Below are positions 26,901-36,096 of a stretch of 64,000 nt of DNA, in pieces; position 1 is the first letter of the stretch, and every line of letters begins with the position of its first letter. A program made the translations under genes and the position numbers. Source of the DNA: Paenibacillus borealis (GTDB lineage Bacteria; Bacillota; Bacilli; Paenibacillales; Paenibacillaceae); the NCBI RefSeq assembly GCF_000758665.1, contig NZ_CP009285.1, forward strand, positions 1,860,001 through 1,924,000, given 5' to 3'. Under the pieces are notes generated by a model, which did not search any database, had not been told where the DNA came from, and saw only the letters and a program-made list of their open reading frames with translations.

Positions 26901-28738
26901 TTGAAAAAGAAATGGTTGCCAAAATTCAGGGGACTTGGATCATTGATAAATTGACTGAAAACGATTGTCTTGATTTTATTATCTTTATTTCGTCTGTTGC
27001 TTCCATAGCCGGTGATGCAGGGCAGAGCGCTTATTCCTCAGCCAACCGATATATGGATACGTTTGCGGCTTATAGGAACAAGAAAGGCAAGCGCACGCTG
27101 TCGATTAATTGGCCGGCTTGGAGAGAAGTAGGAATGACGGTACAACATGGTACCGAATTGCAGACAGGTGTTTTTGAAGCCATAAGCATTGATGAGGCCA
27201 TTACGGCATTTGATGTATTGTTACATCAATCTCTTTCAAATGTAGTCGTAGGAAGGGTAGATCGGTCTAAAAAGGGCTGGACGGATAGGCTTGGGGTTGG
27301 GAATGAATCTGACCATGGGAGTCACGGAAGTGAGGTTATAGTTCAATCTGTACCACCGAAGGAATGTAACGGAACTGAAGCTAAAATATGGAAAATATGG
27401 TCAGAAGTATTGGAATCGGACCTGATCGGATTGGATGATGATTTCATCGAAGTAGGAGGCAACTCCATACTTTCCATGAATATCGAGGTCAAAATGCAGC
27501 AACATTCAGGTGTGAAAATCAAGGAACTGGATTTGGAGATTTATAATACGATAAGAAAATTGGCAGCTTATATCGACGGAAACGAATTCATCGCCACACC
27601 TGAAAAAGGGACGCTTGTACAAAGGGAGGTATTACTTCATCAATGGTTCCCATTTAACAATGTGTTTTATAAGTATTGCTTTTACAATTCTCTGTTTTCA
27701 ATAGTATTTCACGCGCGAGGTAATATATTTCCTTATTTGGCAAATGATTTTATGCTTTATACTTACGGAAAAACGGAAAGCCTGGCTGACTTTTTCGTAA
27801 GCTACCATTCCAGTCATTCCGTGCGGCAGCTTGCTGCCCTGATGGAAATTGACGTATATGCAGAAAGCCATTTTTCAAATAAACAGGCTGAATTCAATAT
27901 CTCTGAGTCCGATATTGTTATGTTAAATAATTATTATGAAGACATCGGGACGGGAATATCTAATATGCGTCCGGTCTCTAAGTTGTTGGGAGCCTTGGAA
28001 GATGCAATGCGAAATAAGCGTCCTGTTATCATATGGATCGATTGTTTTTATGATTCAAACCGAAAGGATACTTACAAAAAGCATCATTGGCCGCATGCAT
28101 TGTTAATATTGGAAAATGATTCTGAAAACCGCCGGTTTTTAATCATTGATCATGACAAAAGAGGAAGCCTCAATTATAAAAAACGTTACACCCGATACGA
28201 AGATGTTTTTCAAGCCTATGAGGGTTTTTTGGCGAATTATAAGATTCATACGAAGCTTCCGACATATTTTGAGTTTCATTACGAGCTTAAAGAGCTGGGA
28301 GATTATGAAAGTGAATTGAACCTAAGTCAGGTGACGTATGCGAAGAATATATTAAAGGTTAGTGAGAAGATATATACGGGATTAAGTGACTTAAATAGGT
28401 TTCTCATCAAAATTGAAGAAATCGTATCTATAGAAAGTCAATTCAGAATTCATGCGCAGGAATTAATCGAGAAGCTGAACGGAGTGTCAGACGGGAAAAG
28501 CATGGAAGCCTTTCGCTCCCGTATATTATGGGGGGCCTCGAGTCCGCTAACGGTCCAGGCAGATCATATATTAGCTAAGTGGGGACAAATGAAATCGATT
28601 ATTACAAAATATTATTTCTCAGGAAAATATGATCCGGAAAAAATTGAGAATGTAAAATATCTCCTTCGTGATATACAAAAGCGGGAAGAGGAATATTACA
28701 TCTTAGTTTTATCGGAGATGGAAGACATTCTCAAGTGA
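23930..28738 (+). CDS. Trans-AT PKS module KS-KR-ACP-BtrH (copy 2)
   Basis: A 1602-residue duplicate of the protein at 14057. Differences seen: residues 2-3 (Asn-Leu for Asp-Lys), Gln41 to Arg, and a Ser-Met to Cys-Leu pair in the KS segment AIAGGICLE. All catalytic residues of KS, KR, ACP and the BtrH-like domain are kept. The N-terminus and the Cys-Leu pair match the third KS (33803), whereas the intervening and later stretches match copy 1, so this gene is a mosaic. It adds a second hydroxyl-forming extension and a second fused BtrH-like domain to the line. Confidence 0.9.
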   Translation: MNLIKKYIYRQVAAQKLTKEAAKEMLMELQVHPEKTVIKDRVAIIGIGLRFPDSDSPEEYWSNLCKGNISIKDFPEERLMDIPEGRRRTGNIRVKRGGYLSNIDAFDAGYYNIAPSEAKYMNPLQRVFLESATEAVQDAGYEGKRIRKTRTGVYVGVDHTSKPEYPFGEDKNNPLAITGAWTGILASRVSYVFNLRGPSIVIDTACSSGLVAVHTACKAIQDHECDMAIAGGICLELEPAFEEDALSMVASKDDKVRTFDNNANGTVWGEGVGVVVLKPLRKAVEDKDHIYAVIKGSAVNNDGTSNGITAPDAEAQEEVLMGAWEDAGIHPESLSYIEAHGTGTVLGDPIEVKGLTSAFSRYTDKKQFCGIGSVKTNIGHTVAASGMASLLKVVLSLQKRMIPGTRHFEAPNRYINFPGSPLYMVDKTREWTEEKGPRRAGVSAFGFSGTNCHMVLEEASGPETGSEAGGLEGLMLSAKTTKALLKLLEAYKGYLERNQGVSKEALSYTANTGREHHAYRIAITYEETKELKEKVTGLVQQGLRGNVEEGIFYEAAGDAAKEEKKRLTELAKQLVEEMKHGDRSPKKLKEMCTCYVKGAEVDWEGYYEGQGRRKISLPVYPFEKKRFWLDLVDNGLYHQSSWGRRNLRESDRIASSAITLVLQGNSNMSDFILREVISKRKRVITVCLGTRYSCSSTTSFIVNGSEEDYTRLFKEIGEIDIQQILHLQTLTPGAGEVESLTELQEYNARGLHSLFNLTRALLKSHNTGKILLNVITPYANPVTEAQKYINPHGGALSAMGKVIRLEHPQIQCRIIDIDGITDVQEIWKDIDREHGEYAVAYRDGHRYVEHFRSLHMVGESDQQIEIKNDGVYVITGGTGGIGLELAYYLSKKNRVRIVLINRSSFPEPSEWDSVLGLNRDEQICSKIKKMKQITNSGSRLELHCADVSDLEEMSKALHKIRNKHGRIHGVIHGAGIAGTDEFIIKKAAASFEKEMVAKIQGTWIIDKLTENDCLDFIIFISSVASIAGDAGQSAYSSANRYMDTFAAYRNKKGKRTLSINWPAWREVGMTVQHGTELQTGVFEAISIDEAITAFDVLLHQSLSNVVVGRVDRSKKGWTDRLGVGNESDHGSHGSEVIVQSVPPKECNGTEAKIWKIWSEVLESDLIGLDDDFIEVGGNSILSMNIEVKMQQHSGVKIKELDLEIYNTIRKLAAYIDGNEFIATPEKGTLVQREVLLHQWFPFNNVFYKYCFYNSLFSIVFHARGNIFPYLANDFMLYTYGKTESLADFFVSYHSSHSVRQLAALMEIDVYAESHFSNKQAEFNISESDIVMLNNYYEDIGTGISNMRPVSKLLGALEDAMRNKRPVIIWIDCFYDSNRKDTYKKHHWPHALLILENDSENRRFLIIDHDKRGSLNYKKRYTRYEDVFQAYEGFLANYKIHTKLPTYFEFHYELKELGDYESELNLSQVTYAKNILKVSEKIYTGLSDLNRFLIKIEEIVSIESQFRIHAQELIEKLNGVSDGKSMEAFRSRILWGASSPLTVQADHILAKWGQMKSIITKYYFSGKYDPEKIENVKYLLRDIQKREEEYYILVLSEMEDILK

Positions 28739-28776
28739 ACTCCGGGGAAACATAACTATAAATTGGAGGAGATTCC

Positions 28777-29037
28777 ATGACTAGAAGTGAGATTGAAGCG
28801 AAATTAAAGCAGATTATTATTGATACTCTCAAGGACGAAATCGCTCTGGAGCATCTTAATCTGGAGGACAAGTTCGAAGAGCTGGGAATCAATTCAGTGA
28901 TTTTTATCAAAACAGTTGTGATGATTGAACTGGATTTCAATATTGAATTTGATGATAGCGATTTGAACGTTGCTAATTTTACGGATTTGAAAAGCTTGAC
29001 AGACCATGTTGAACGTAAGGTTAATTCCGCTTTATAA
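28777..29037 (+). CDS. Free-standing acyl carrier protein (copy 2)
   Basis: Identical in protein sequence to the ACP at 18904 and in the same position between a BtrH-tailed module and a KS-DH-KR-ACP module. Conservation of this arrangement in both repeat copies means every BtrH-tailed module is paired with its own free ACP gene. Confidence 0.88.
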   Translation: MTRSEIEAKLKQIIIDTLKDEIALEHLNLEDKFEELGINSVIFIKTVVMIELDFNIEFDDSDLNVANFTDLKSLTDHVERKVNSAL

Positions 29038-29072
29038 AAAAATGGAAACCACTTGTATAAAGGGGGATGACA

Positions 29073-32000
29073 GTGAACGGGGTAAAAGATCTGATGAGAG
29101 AATTTATGTCCGATGAAATTAAGGATGAAGTCATCGGAGTAGAAAATCTGACTAGCAGAGACACTGCGATTATTGGTATATCCTGCAGGATTGCTAAGGC
29201 GAACAATACAAATGAGTACTGGGAGATGTTGTGTAAGGGCGAAGATAGTATCAGGCCGCTTCCGGAAGCCAGAGTTTCTCAGAATGAAAGTTATATGGAC
29301 CGTAAAGGGATACAGTTAGATGAAAGAGCCTATTATAAAGGCGGATTCTTAGATCAGATTGATAAGTTCGATTACGAACTCTTTTCCATTTCTCCCAGAG
29401 AGGCCAGCCTAATGAGTCCAAGCCAGCGCCTCTTTCTCGAAGCGGTATGGAATACGTTAGAGGATGCGGGGTATGCGGGGAAGCAAATAAGAGGCTCCAA
29501 GACCGGGGTTTATTTAGGCCATAGCACGGATTTTGGAGAGAGTTATAAGGCTGTAATTGAAGTGATTGACCCTTCCATGGGTAGTCTTGCCATTCCCGGT
29601 AATATCAATTCGATTATTGCGAGCCGTATTTCCTATCTTCTAAATCTAAAGGGACCCAGCGTTGTGGTGGACACAGCTTGTTCATCTTCCTTATCCGCAG
29701 TTCACCTCGCATGCCAAGCCTTGAGAAACCGGGAATGCGAAATGGCAATTGCCGGTTCCGTCAAGGTTGATCTTCTTCCACTGCTCAGTATAAGGAATAA
29801 GGAAGACGAGCTGGGCATTACTTCATCTGACGGGAGAACAAGAGCATTCGATGATTATTCTGAAGGAACGGGACTTGGAGAAGGGGTAGTTGCTCTCTTG
29901 TTGAAACCGGTAGACCAAGCCGAAGCTGATCGGGATTTCATTTATGCCGTAATTAAGGGTAGCTCCATGAATCAGGACGGTAGCTCGGTTGGGTTAACAG
30001 CGCCGAACTCTGCAGCTCAGGAGGAGGTTATTGTCAGCTCATGGAAAGATGCTGGAATCGATCCTGAAACCATCTCTTACATAGAGGCCCATGGAACAGG
30101 CACTAAATTAGGAGATCCGATTGAAATAAATGGAATAGAGAGAGCTTTCAAAAGATATACAAATAAACAACAGTTTTGCGGAATTGGGTCTGTGAAGAGC
30201 AATATTGGACATTTGGATCATACGGCGGGATTAGCTGGTCTAGTTAAGGCTGTCCTTTGTTTGAAAAATAAGAAGCTTCCCCCTTCCATTCATTTTAATA
30301 AGCCGAATAAAAAAATAAATTTCGTGGATTCCCCCGTTTTTTTAAACGATACCCTGAGAACGTGGGAAACAAAAGGGGGGCCACGAAGATGCGGGGTCAG
30401 CGCCTTTGGACTAAGTGGGACAAATTGCCATGTTGTTCTTGAGGAAGCGCCTCTTCCTAAAGTGGAGTTGTCCAAAGAACGGAAGGCAACAACCTCTTTA
30501 TTCATTTTGTCGGCCAAAAATGAAAAGGTGTTAAGAGACACAGCCAGGCAGTATGTGCTCTTCCTGAACAAAAATATGGAGAATATGTGCTTACAGGACT
30601 TATGTTACACCGTTAACACGGGCAGAGAACATTTTCCATACAGATTGGCCATACTTTGTGATACTTTCGTTGAGCTGAGTGAGGAGCTCTGTCGGTTCTC
30701 TATTGATGATAAGAATAGCCTCTATGAGGGCAGGATATTTCACGGTGTCCATAGGCTGGTTCCAGAAGGGAAAGCAGTGAAGGTAGACGGTGAAAAAACA
30801 CAGGAACAGATTAGAAAATTGACAGACGAATCAAACAGAATCATTGGTGAGTTTCAGAATCTCCAATATGACCATTTGTTGCCTTTGCTTGCCCACCTGT
30901 ATGTTGAAGGGGCTGATGTGGACTGGGCGAACATATATACGAAAGCAAACCATAGAAGGCTTAGTCTCCCCGGATATGCGTTTAACTCCATCTCATGTTG
31001 GATTACAAGACAAGACCACTCCAATGTAATGAGAAGTGGTATGATGCATCCTCTATTAGATAAGCGCTTAGTTAGCTCAATGGACAGAATTATCTATGAA
31101 AGCACGTTTACTGTAGCAGACCACTGGATTTTACATGACCATGTCGTAAATGGTTTATATGTTGTGCCTGGTACGGCATACCTGGAATTGATTGCTGAAG
31201 CAGTAAAACAAAATTTCCCGGGGAAGCTGCTTCAATTGAAACATATATTTTTCCTGTCTCCGCTAATCGCAGGCCCGGATGAGAATAAAATTGTTCACAC
31301 GATTATTAGACGAGACGGAGAAGGGCTTGAATTCGTTATTGCCAGTAGAAGTAATGAGGACACCGTCTGGACCACACATGCAGAAGGCGTGATTCAGATT
31401 GAGCGAGTAACGGAACCTTCAAAGCGGAAGCTGGATGAGCTTAAACTGCAATGTTCGGGGGGGAGTATTCCTACTTATTCCTATCAAACCGGGAAAGGCA
31501 TTAAAACAGGTGATAGATGGAATTGTGTGAAGAATATTTACTATGGAACCGACGAGCTGTTGGCTTTTATCAGTATGAAGGAAGAATATGCCGGTGAGGT
31601 TGACCTGTACACTCTTCATCCGGCGCTTTTAGATGAGGCAGTTAACTTGGCTTTGAGAAGCATCGGAGAAGATTTGTACCTTCCTTTTTCTTACGGTGCC
31701 ATGAGTATTATGGGGAAACTTCCCAAATCCTTTTATGCCTACACTAAGAAAAAAGCTTCAGATCTTGTGCAGCGGGAAATAGCAGTATTTGATGTTTTGC
31801 TGTTGGATGTGAATGGTCAGGTATTGGTGGAAATCCATGATTATTCCATTAAGAAGGTTACAGATAAGGCCTTGATTCAAGGATCACGACAAGAAGCATA
31901 TCAGTTGGAATGGGTTAAAGCAGAGGATATAATCCCGGTGGAAGATTCTTATTCCGGAGCAGTTTTGGTTTTCAAAGGAACGACAGCAGCATCGGAAATG

Positions 32001-33788
32001 ATCATTGATTCATTGAAAGTTAAGGGACTAGAAGTAATTGAGGTTAGCTTAGGCGATTCTTATGTTAATGAAAACGATAAACGATACATTATACAAGGCT
32101 GCGAAGAACACTACGTCAAGCTTTTTAATAGTGTAAAGAATAAGAGGATTGAGCAAATCGTCCATCTCCTGTCCCTCGTGGAGAAGAAAGAACCAGAGAA
32201 CCTCTCCGATCTTGAAGACCATTTATTGAGAGGAGTTCATAGCCTGTTTTTCATGGCAAGGGCTATCTTGAAAGCAAAATGGATGGACAAGCTGCAATTG
32301 GTGGTTGCCGCGGACTTAGCAAATGAAGTGACGGGGAATGAACCAACTATTCTCCCGCATCATGCCGCGCTGTTCGGGATTTGTCAGGTTATTCCTTTGG
32401 AATATCCCAAACTTAATTGTAGATGCATAGATATTGATCCGTTTACAACCACTGAGCAATTGTTGGCTGAGATTATGGGGAGCAACGATAAATTGATTGC
32501 CCTTAGGGATGGAAGCAGGTATAGAAATATATTACAGCCTGTGGAGTTGAAGGATAAGCCTGAACTTCAGCTTAGAATTTCAGAAGACGGGGTCTATGTC
32601 ATCACGGGCGGTCTTGGAGGGCTGGGTCTTCAATTTGCGAAATATTTAACTTCAAAAAATAAAGTCAACGTTGTGCTCCTGAACCGGACGAAAATGCCTG
32701 ACTCATCTGAATGGGATGCGATTGTGTCTGAAGGTACGGATAAAAGGCTAATTCAAAAAATAGAAATGATCCGCGAAATGAAAAAAAACGGTTCAACAGT
32801 ACGCTGTTATAGCACAGATATATCGAATATTAATGAGACAAAGGCAGTATTTGATTTGATAAAAGCGCAGTACGGAAATATCCGTGGTGTGATTCATGGG
32901 GCTGGTCTGGCTGGCGATGGGTTCATGATTACCAGAAATCATCAGGATTTTTGTAATGTGTTGGCTCCGAAAATCCAAGGAACATGGGTTTTGGATAAAC
33001 TAACAGAGGATGAAAAGATGGATTTTTTCATCTTATTTTCTTCCATTTCAGCTATTTGTCCAGAGGTTGGACAAGGCGATTATACGTCAGCTAACAGCTA
33101 CCTGGATTCATATTCAAGTTATAGGTCAAAGAAAGGAAAACGGGTGTTGTCTATTAATTGGCCGGCATGGAACGAAGTTGGCATGGCGGTGGACCATGGA
33201 GTTGATATGGAAAGCGAAATTTTCAAATCGGTTAGTACGGAAGATGCTTTGCGTGTATTTGAAAAAGCTATTCAAAGTGAAGTGGAGCGGGTCATCCTGG
33301 GTCAACTTAATTTGGAGCAGCTGGCCCGACAAGAAGACCATCTGCCGTTTGAGATCAAGGGAGCCGTAAAGCAGCAAGCTGATAATATCAAGGAAAACAT
33401 AGACTCACCCGTAAAAACCAATCTACTCTTAACAGAAAGCAGGCTTCCAACTGACACGGAGAATGTGGTCCATTCCATTTGGCGCCGTGTACTGGGGTTG
33501 AAACAAGTCGACCTCTCTGAAAGCTTTTATGATCAAGGCGGGAATTCCATATTGGCTACCCATTTGTGGAAGGAGTTGAATAAGGAATTTCCGGATGTGA
33601 TTGATATTTCGGATATCTTTACACACTCCTCGATCGAGGATATGGTGCAGTATATTACAAGTAAATTGGAGCCCGCTGTTTATAAGCCGTCTCCTGAGCT
33701 GCTCAAAGACGAGTATGATATGGATAAATTGCTGGAAAAATTGGCGAACGGAGAAATTACTGAAGATCAGCTTGATGAATTGATGTAA
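29073..33788 (+). CDS. Trans-AT PKS module KS-DH-KR-ACP (copy 2)
   Basis: Apparently identical in protein sequence to the module at 19200 (about 1571 residues), with the same GTG start choice. All KS, DH, KR and ACP catalytic residues are kept. Its C-terminal docking-type segment now faces the N-terminus of the KS-ACP protein at 33803, whose N-terminus is the same as that of copy 2 of the BtrH-tailed module. One docking code therefore serves two junctions, which could allow skipping or iteration. Confidence 0.92.
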   Translation: MNGVKDLMREFMSDEIKDEVIGVENLTSRDTAIIGISCRIAKANNTNEYWEMLCKGEDSIRPLPEARVSQNESYMDRKGIQLDERAYYKGGFLDQIDKFDYELFSISPREASLMSPSQRLFLEAVWNTLEDAGYAGKQIRGSKTGVYLGHSTDFGESYKAVIEVIDPSMGSLAIPGNINSIIASRISYLLNLKGPSVVVDTACSSSLSAVHLACQALRNRECEMAIAGSVKVDLLPLLSIRNKEDELGITSSDGRTRAFDDYSEGTGLGEGVVALLLKPVDQAEADRDFIYAVIKGSSMNQDGSSVGLTAPNSAAQEEVIVSSWKDAGIDPETISYIEAHGTGTKLGDPIEINGIERAFKRYTNKQQFCGIGSVKSNIGHLDHTAGLAGLVKAVLCLKNKKLPPSIHFNKPNKKINFVDSPVFLNDTLRTWETKGGPRRCGVSAFGLSGTNCHVVLEEAPLPKVELSKERKATTSLFILSAKNEKVLRDTARQYVLFLNKNMENMCLQDLCYTVNTGREHFPYRLAILCDTFVELSEELCRFSIDDKNSLYEGRIFHGVHRLVPEGKAVKVDGEKTQEQIRKLTDESNRIIGEFQNLQYDHLLPLLAHLYVEGADVDWANIYTKANHRRLSLPGYAFNSISCWITRQDHSNVMRSGMMHPLLDKRLVSSMDRIIYESTFTVADHWILHDHVVNGLYVVPGTAYLELIAEAVKQNFPGKLLQLKHIFFLSPLIAGPDENKIVHTIIRRDGEGLEFVIASRSNEDTVWTTHAEGVIQIERVTEPSKRKLDELKLQCSGGSIPTYSYQTGKGIKTGDRWNCVKNIYYGTDELLAFISMKEEYAGEVDLYTLHPALLDEAVNLALRSIGEDLYLPFSYGAMSIMGKLPKSFYAYTKKKASDLVQREIAVFDVLLLDVNGQVLVEIHDYSIKKVTDKALIQGSRQEAYQLEWVKAEDIIPVEDSYSGAVLVFKGTTAASEMIIDSLKVKGLEVIEVSLGDSYVNENDKRYIIQGCEEHYVKLFNSVKNKRIEQIVHLLSLVEKKEPENLSDLEDHLLRGVHSLFFMARAILKAKWMDKLQLVVAADLANEVTGNEPTILPHHAALFGICQVIPLEYPKLNCRCIDIDPFTTTEQLLAEIMGSNDKLIALRDGSRYRNILQPVELKDKPELQLRISEDGVYVITGGLGGLGLQFAKYLTSKNKVNVVLLNRTKMPDSSEWDAIVSEGTDKRLIQKIEMIREMKKNGSTVRCYSTDISNINETKAVFDLIKAQYGNIRGVIHGAGLAGDGFMITRNHQDFCNVLAPKIQGTWVLDKLTEDEKMDFFILFSSISAICPEVGQGDYTSANSYLDSYSSYRSKKGKRVLSINWPAWNEVGMAVDHGVDMESEIFKSVSTEDALRVFEKAIQSEVERVILGQLNLEQLARQEDHLPFEIKGAVKQQADNIKENIDSPVKTNLLLTESRLPTDTENVVHSIWRRVLGLKQVDLSESFYDQGGNSILATHLWKELNKEFPDVIDISDIFTHSSIEDMVQYITSKLEPAVYKPSPELLKDEYDMDKLLEKLANGEITEDQLDELM

Positions 33789-33802
33789 CAGAGGGCGATG
33801 GG

Positions 33803-36058
33803 ATGAATTTAATTAAGAAATACATATATAGGCAGGTTGCGGCTCAAAAGCTGACGAAGGAAGCAGCAAAAGAGATGCTGATGGAGCTTCAGGTGCACCC
33901 GGAAAAAACGGTAATTAAGGACCGGGTGGCCATCATCGGAATCGGGCTGCGTTTCCCCGATTCCGATTCTCCAGAAGAATACTGGTCAAATCTTTGTGAA
34001 GGCAACATTAGCATTAAGGATTTCCCGGAGGAACGGCTAATGGATATACCCGAAGGCCAGAGAAGGACGGGGAACATCAGGGTAAAGAGGGGCGGGTACT
34101 TATCCAGTATCGACGCTTTCGATGCCGGCTACTACAACATCGCGCCGAGCGAAGCGAAGTATATGAATCCGTTGCAACGGGTATTTTTAGAATCGGCAAC
34201 GGAAGCGATTCAGGATGCGGGCTATGAAGGGAAACGGATCAGAAAGACGAGAACCGGTGTCTACGTCGGAGTCGACCACACCTCGAAGCCGGAATACCCA
34301 TTCGGGGAAGACAAGAACAATCCCTTGGCGATCACGGGAGCGTGGACGGGAATATTGGCCAGCCGGGTATCCTATGTGTTTAACCTCCGGGGGCCGAGCA
34401 TCGTGATTGATACGGCCTGCTCATCGGGGTTAGTGGCTGTACACAGGGCATGCAAAGCGATACAGAGCCACGAATGCGACATGGCTATCGCAGGCGGCAT
34501 ATGCCTGGAGCTGGAACCGGCGTTCGAAGAGGATGCACTAAGCATGGTGGCATCCAAGGATGACAAAGTTAGGACGTTTGATAATAATGCCAACGGAACT
34601 GTATGGGGCGAAGGAGTGGGAGTGGTGGTCCTGAAGCCGCTGAGGAAAGCGGTGGAGGACAAGGACCACATTTATGCGGTAATCAAGGGGAGTGCAGTCA
34701 ACAATGATGGGACGAGCAACGGGATTACAGCGCCGGATGCAGAAGCCCAGGAAGAAGTGTTGATGGGCGCCTGGGAGGATGCGGGGATCCATCCGGAAAG
34801 TCTATCCTACATAGAGGCGCATGGAACGGGAACGGTGTTAGGTGATCCGATTGAAGTAAAGGGCCTGACCAGCGCATTTTCCCGGTACACGGACAAGAAG
34901 CAATTTTGCGGAATCGGGTCGGTCAAGACGAACATTGGTCATACGGTGGCAGCGTCGGGAATGGCTTCGTTGCTGAAGGTGGTGCTGTCGCTTCAAAAGA
35001 GAATGATACCTGGAACCCGGCATTTTGAAACTCCCAACCGGTACATTAATTTTCCCGGCAGTCCACTGTATATGGTGGACAAGACAAGAGAGTGGACAGA
35101 AGAGAAGGGGCCAAGACGGGCGGGGGTCAGTGCGTTTGGCTTTAGCGGGACCAACTGCCATATGGTACTGGAAGAAGCAAGTGGGCCGGAGACAGGATCA
35201 GAAGCGGGCGGGCTGGAAGGACTGATGCTGTCAGCCAAAACAACGAAAGCATTGCTTAAGCTGCTGGAAGCATATAAAGGGTATTTAGAGCGCAATCAAG
35301 GGGTCAGCAAAGAAGCGCTGAGCTACACAGCGAACACGGGCAGGGAGCATCATGCCTATAGAATTGCGATTACTTATGAAGAAACAAAGGAATTGAAGGA
35401 GAAAGTAACCGGGTTGGTGCAGCAGGGTCTGAGGGGAAACGTGGAAGAAGGCATTTTCTATGAAGCAGCGGGAGATGCGGCAAAAGAAGAAAAGAAGCGG
35501 CTCACGGAACTGGCGAAACAGCTAGTGGAGGAAATGAAACATGGAGACTGCAGTCCCAAGAAGCTGAAGGAAATGTGCACCTGTTATGTAAAGGGCGCCG
35601 AAGTAGATTGGGAAGGTTATTACGAGGGGCAGGGCAGGCGCAAAATTAGCTTACCTGTATATCCCTTTGAGAAAAAACGGTTCTGGCTTGGTCATGAGGG
35701 CGATAATGAAGCTTCCCTGGAGCCTCCTCCTGAAATGCTGAAAGAAAAATTGAGACGATTATGGATGAAGGCGCTGGGAGTTGGCGAACTGGACTCAACG
35801 GCCAATTTCTATGATATGGGTGGAAATTCATTAATGGCAATTCAGTTGACAAATGAAATAAATCAAACGTTAGCTTCACAGATAGATGTAACGGACTTGT
35901 ACACTTATCCGACCTTGGAATTGATGTCAGCTTACTTGGATAAAGATGAGGAAGATGCAGGCTTTGTTCATCAGGATGGGGAAGATGATCTGATGAATCT
36001 CATTCGCGGTGTGAAAAACGGAAAAGTAACCATAGAGGAAGGAATAAAAAGGTTATGA
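33803..36058 (+). CDS. Trans-AT PKS module KS-ACP
   Basis: A 751-residue protein. The N-terminal docking-type segment and KS (Cys206, with both histidines) are nearly the same as in the two BtrH-tailed modules. Scattered differences include Lys to Glu, Asn to Ser, Thr to Arg and Asp to Ser within the first 230 residues, and two more further on. Directly after the YPFEKKRFWL linker the sequence switches to an unrelated ACP (Ser676, MGGNSLM) and a C-terminal docking-type segment (LIRGVKNGKVTIEEGI). There is no KR or DH, so the beta-keto group should remain unless an external enzyme acts. Confidence 0.92.
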   Translation: MNLIKKYIYRQVAAQKLTKEAAKEMLMELQVHPEKTVIKDRVAIIGIGLRFPDSDSPEEYWSNLCEGNISIKDFPEERLMDIPEGQRRTGNIRVKRGGYLSSIDAFDAGYYNIAPSEAKYMNPLQRVFLESATEAIQDAGYEGKRIRKTRTGVYVGVDHTSKPEYPFGEDKNNPLAITGAWTGILASRVSYVFNLRGPSIVIDTACSSGLVAVHRACKAIQSHECDMAIAGGICLELEPAFEEDALSMVASKDDKVRTFDNNANGTVWGEGVGVVVLKPLRKAVEDKDHIYAVIKGSAVNNDGTSNGITAPDAEAQEEVLMGAWEDAGIHPESLSYIEAHGTGTVLGDPIEVKGLTSAFSRYTDKKQFCGIGSVKTNIGHTVAASGMASLLKVVLSLQKRMIPGTRHFETPNRYINFPGSPLYMVDKTREWTEEKGPRRAGVSAFGFSGTNCHMVLEEASGPETGSEAGGLEGLMLSAKTTKALLKLLEAYKGYLERNQGVSKEALSYTANTGREHHAYRIAITYEETKELKEKVTGLVQQGLRGNVEEGIFYEAAGDAAKEEKKRLTELAKQLVEEMKHGDCSPKKLKEMCTCYVKGAEVDWEGYYEGQGRRKISLPVYPFEKKRFWLGHEGDNEASLEPPPEMLKEKLRRLWMKALGVGELDSTANFYDMGGNSLMAIQLTNEINQTLASQIDVTDLYTYPTLELMSAYLDKDEEDAGFVHQDGEDDLMNLIRGVKNGKVTIEEGIKRL
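33812..35690 (+). repeat. Third, partial copy of the repeat (KS part only)
   Basis: About 1.88 kb matching the first part of the 9,873-bp unit. It diverges in the first 650 bp and is nearly identical after that. Homology stops sharply after the codons for FWL at the end of the KS linker. Confidence 0.9.
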
Positions 36059-36096
36059 TCAACTTTGTTTACTGCGGTGGAAAGGAAGTGTCGTAA

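Larger units (their letters stand above)
23939..33811 (+). repeat. Tandem repeat, copy 2 (9,873 bp)
   Basis: Direct repeat of 14066-23938. The second and third genes of the unit look identical in protein sequence to copy 1. It is followed directly by a third, partial copy. Confidence 0.95.
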
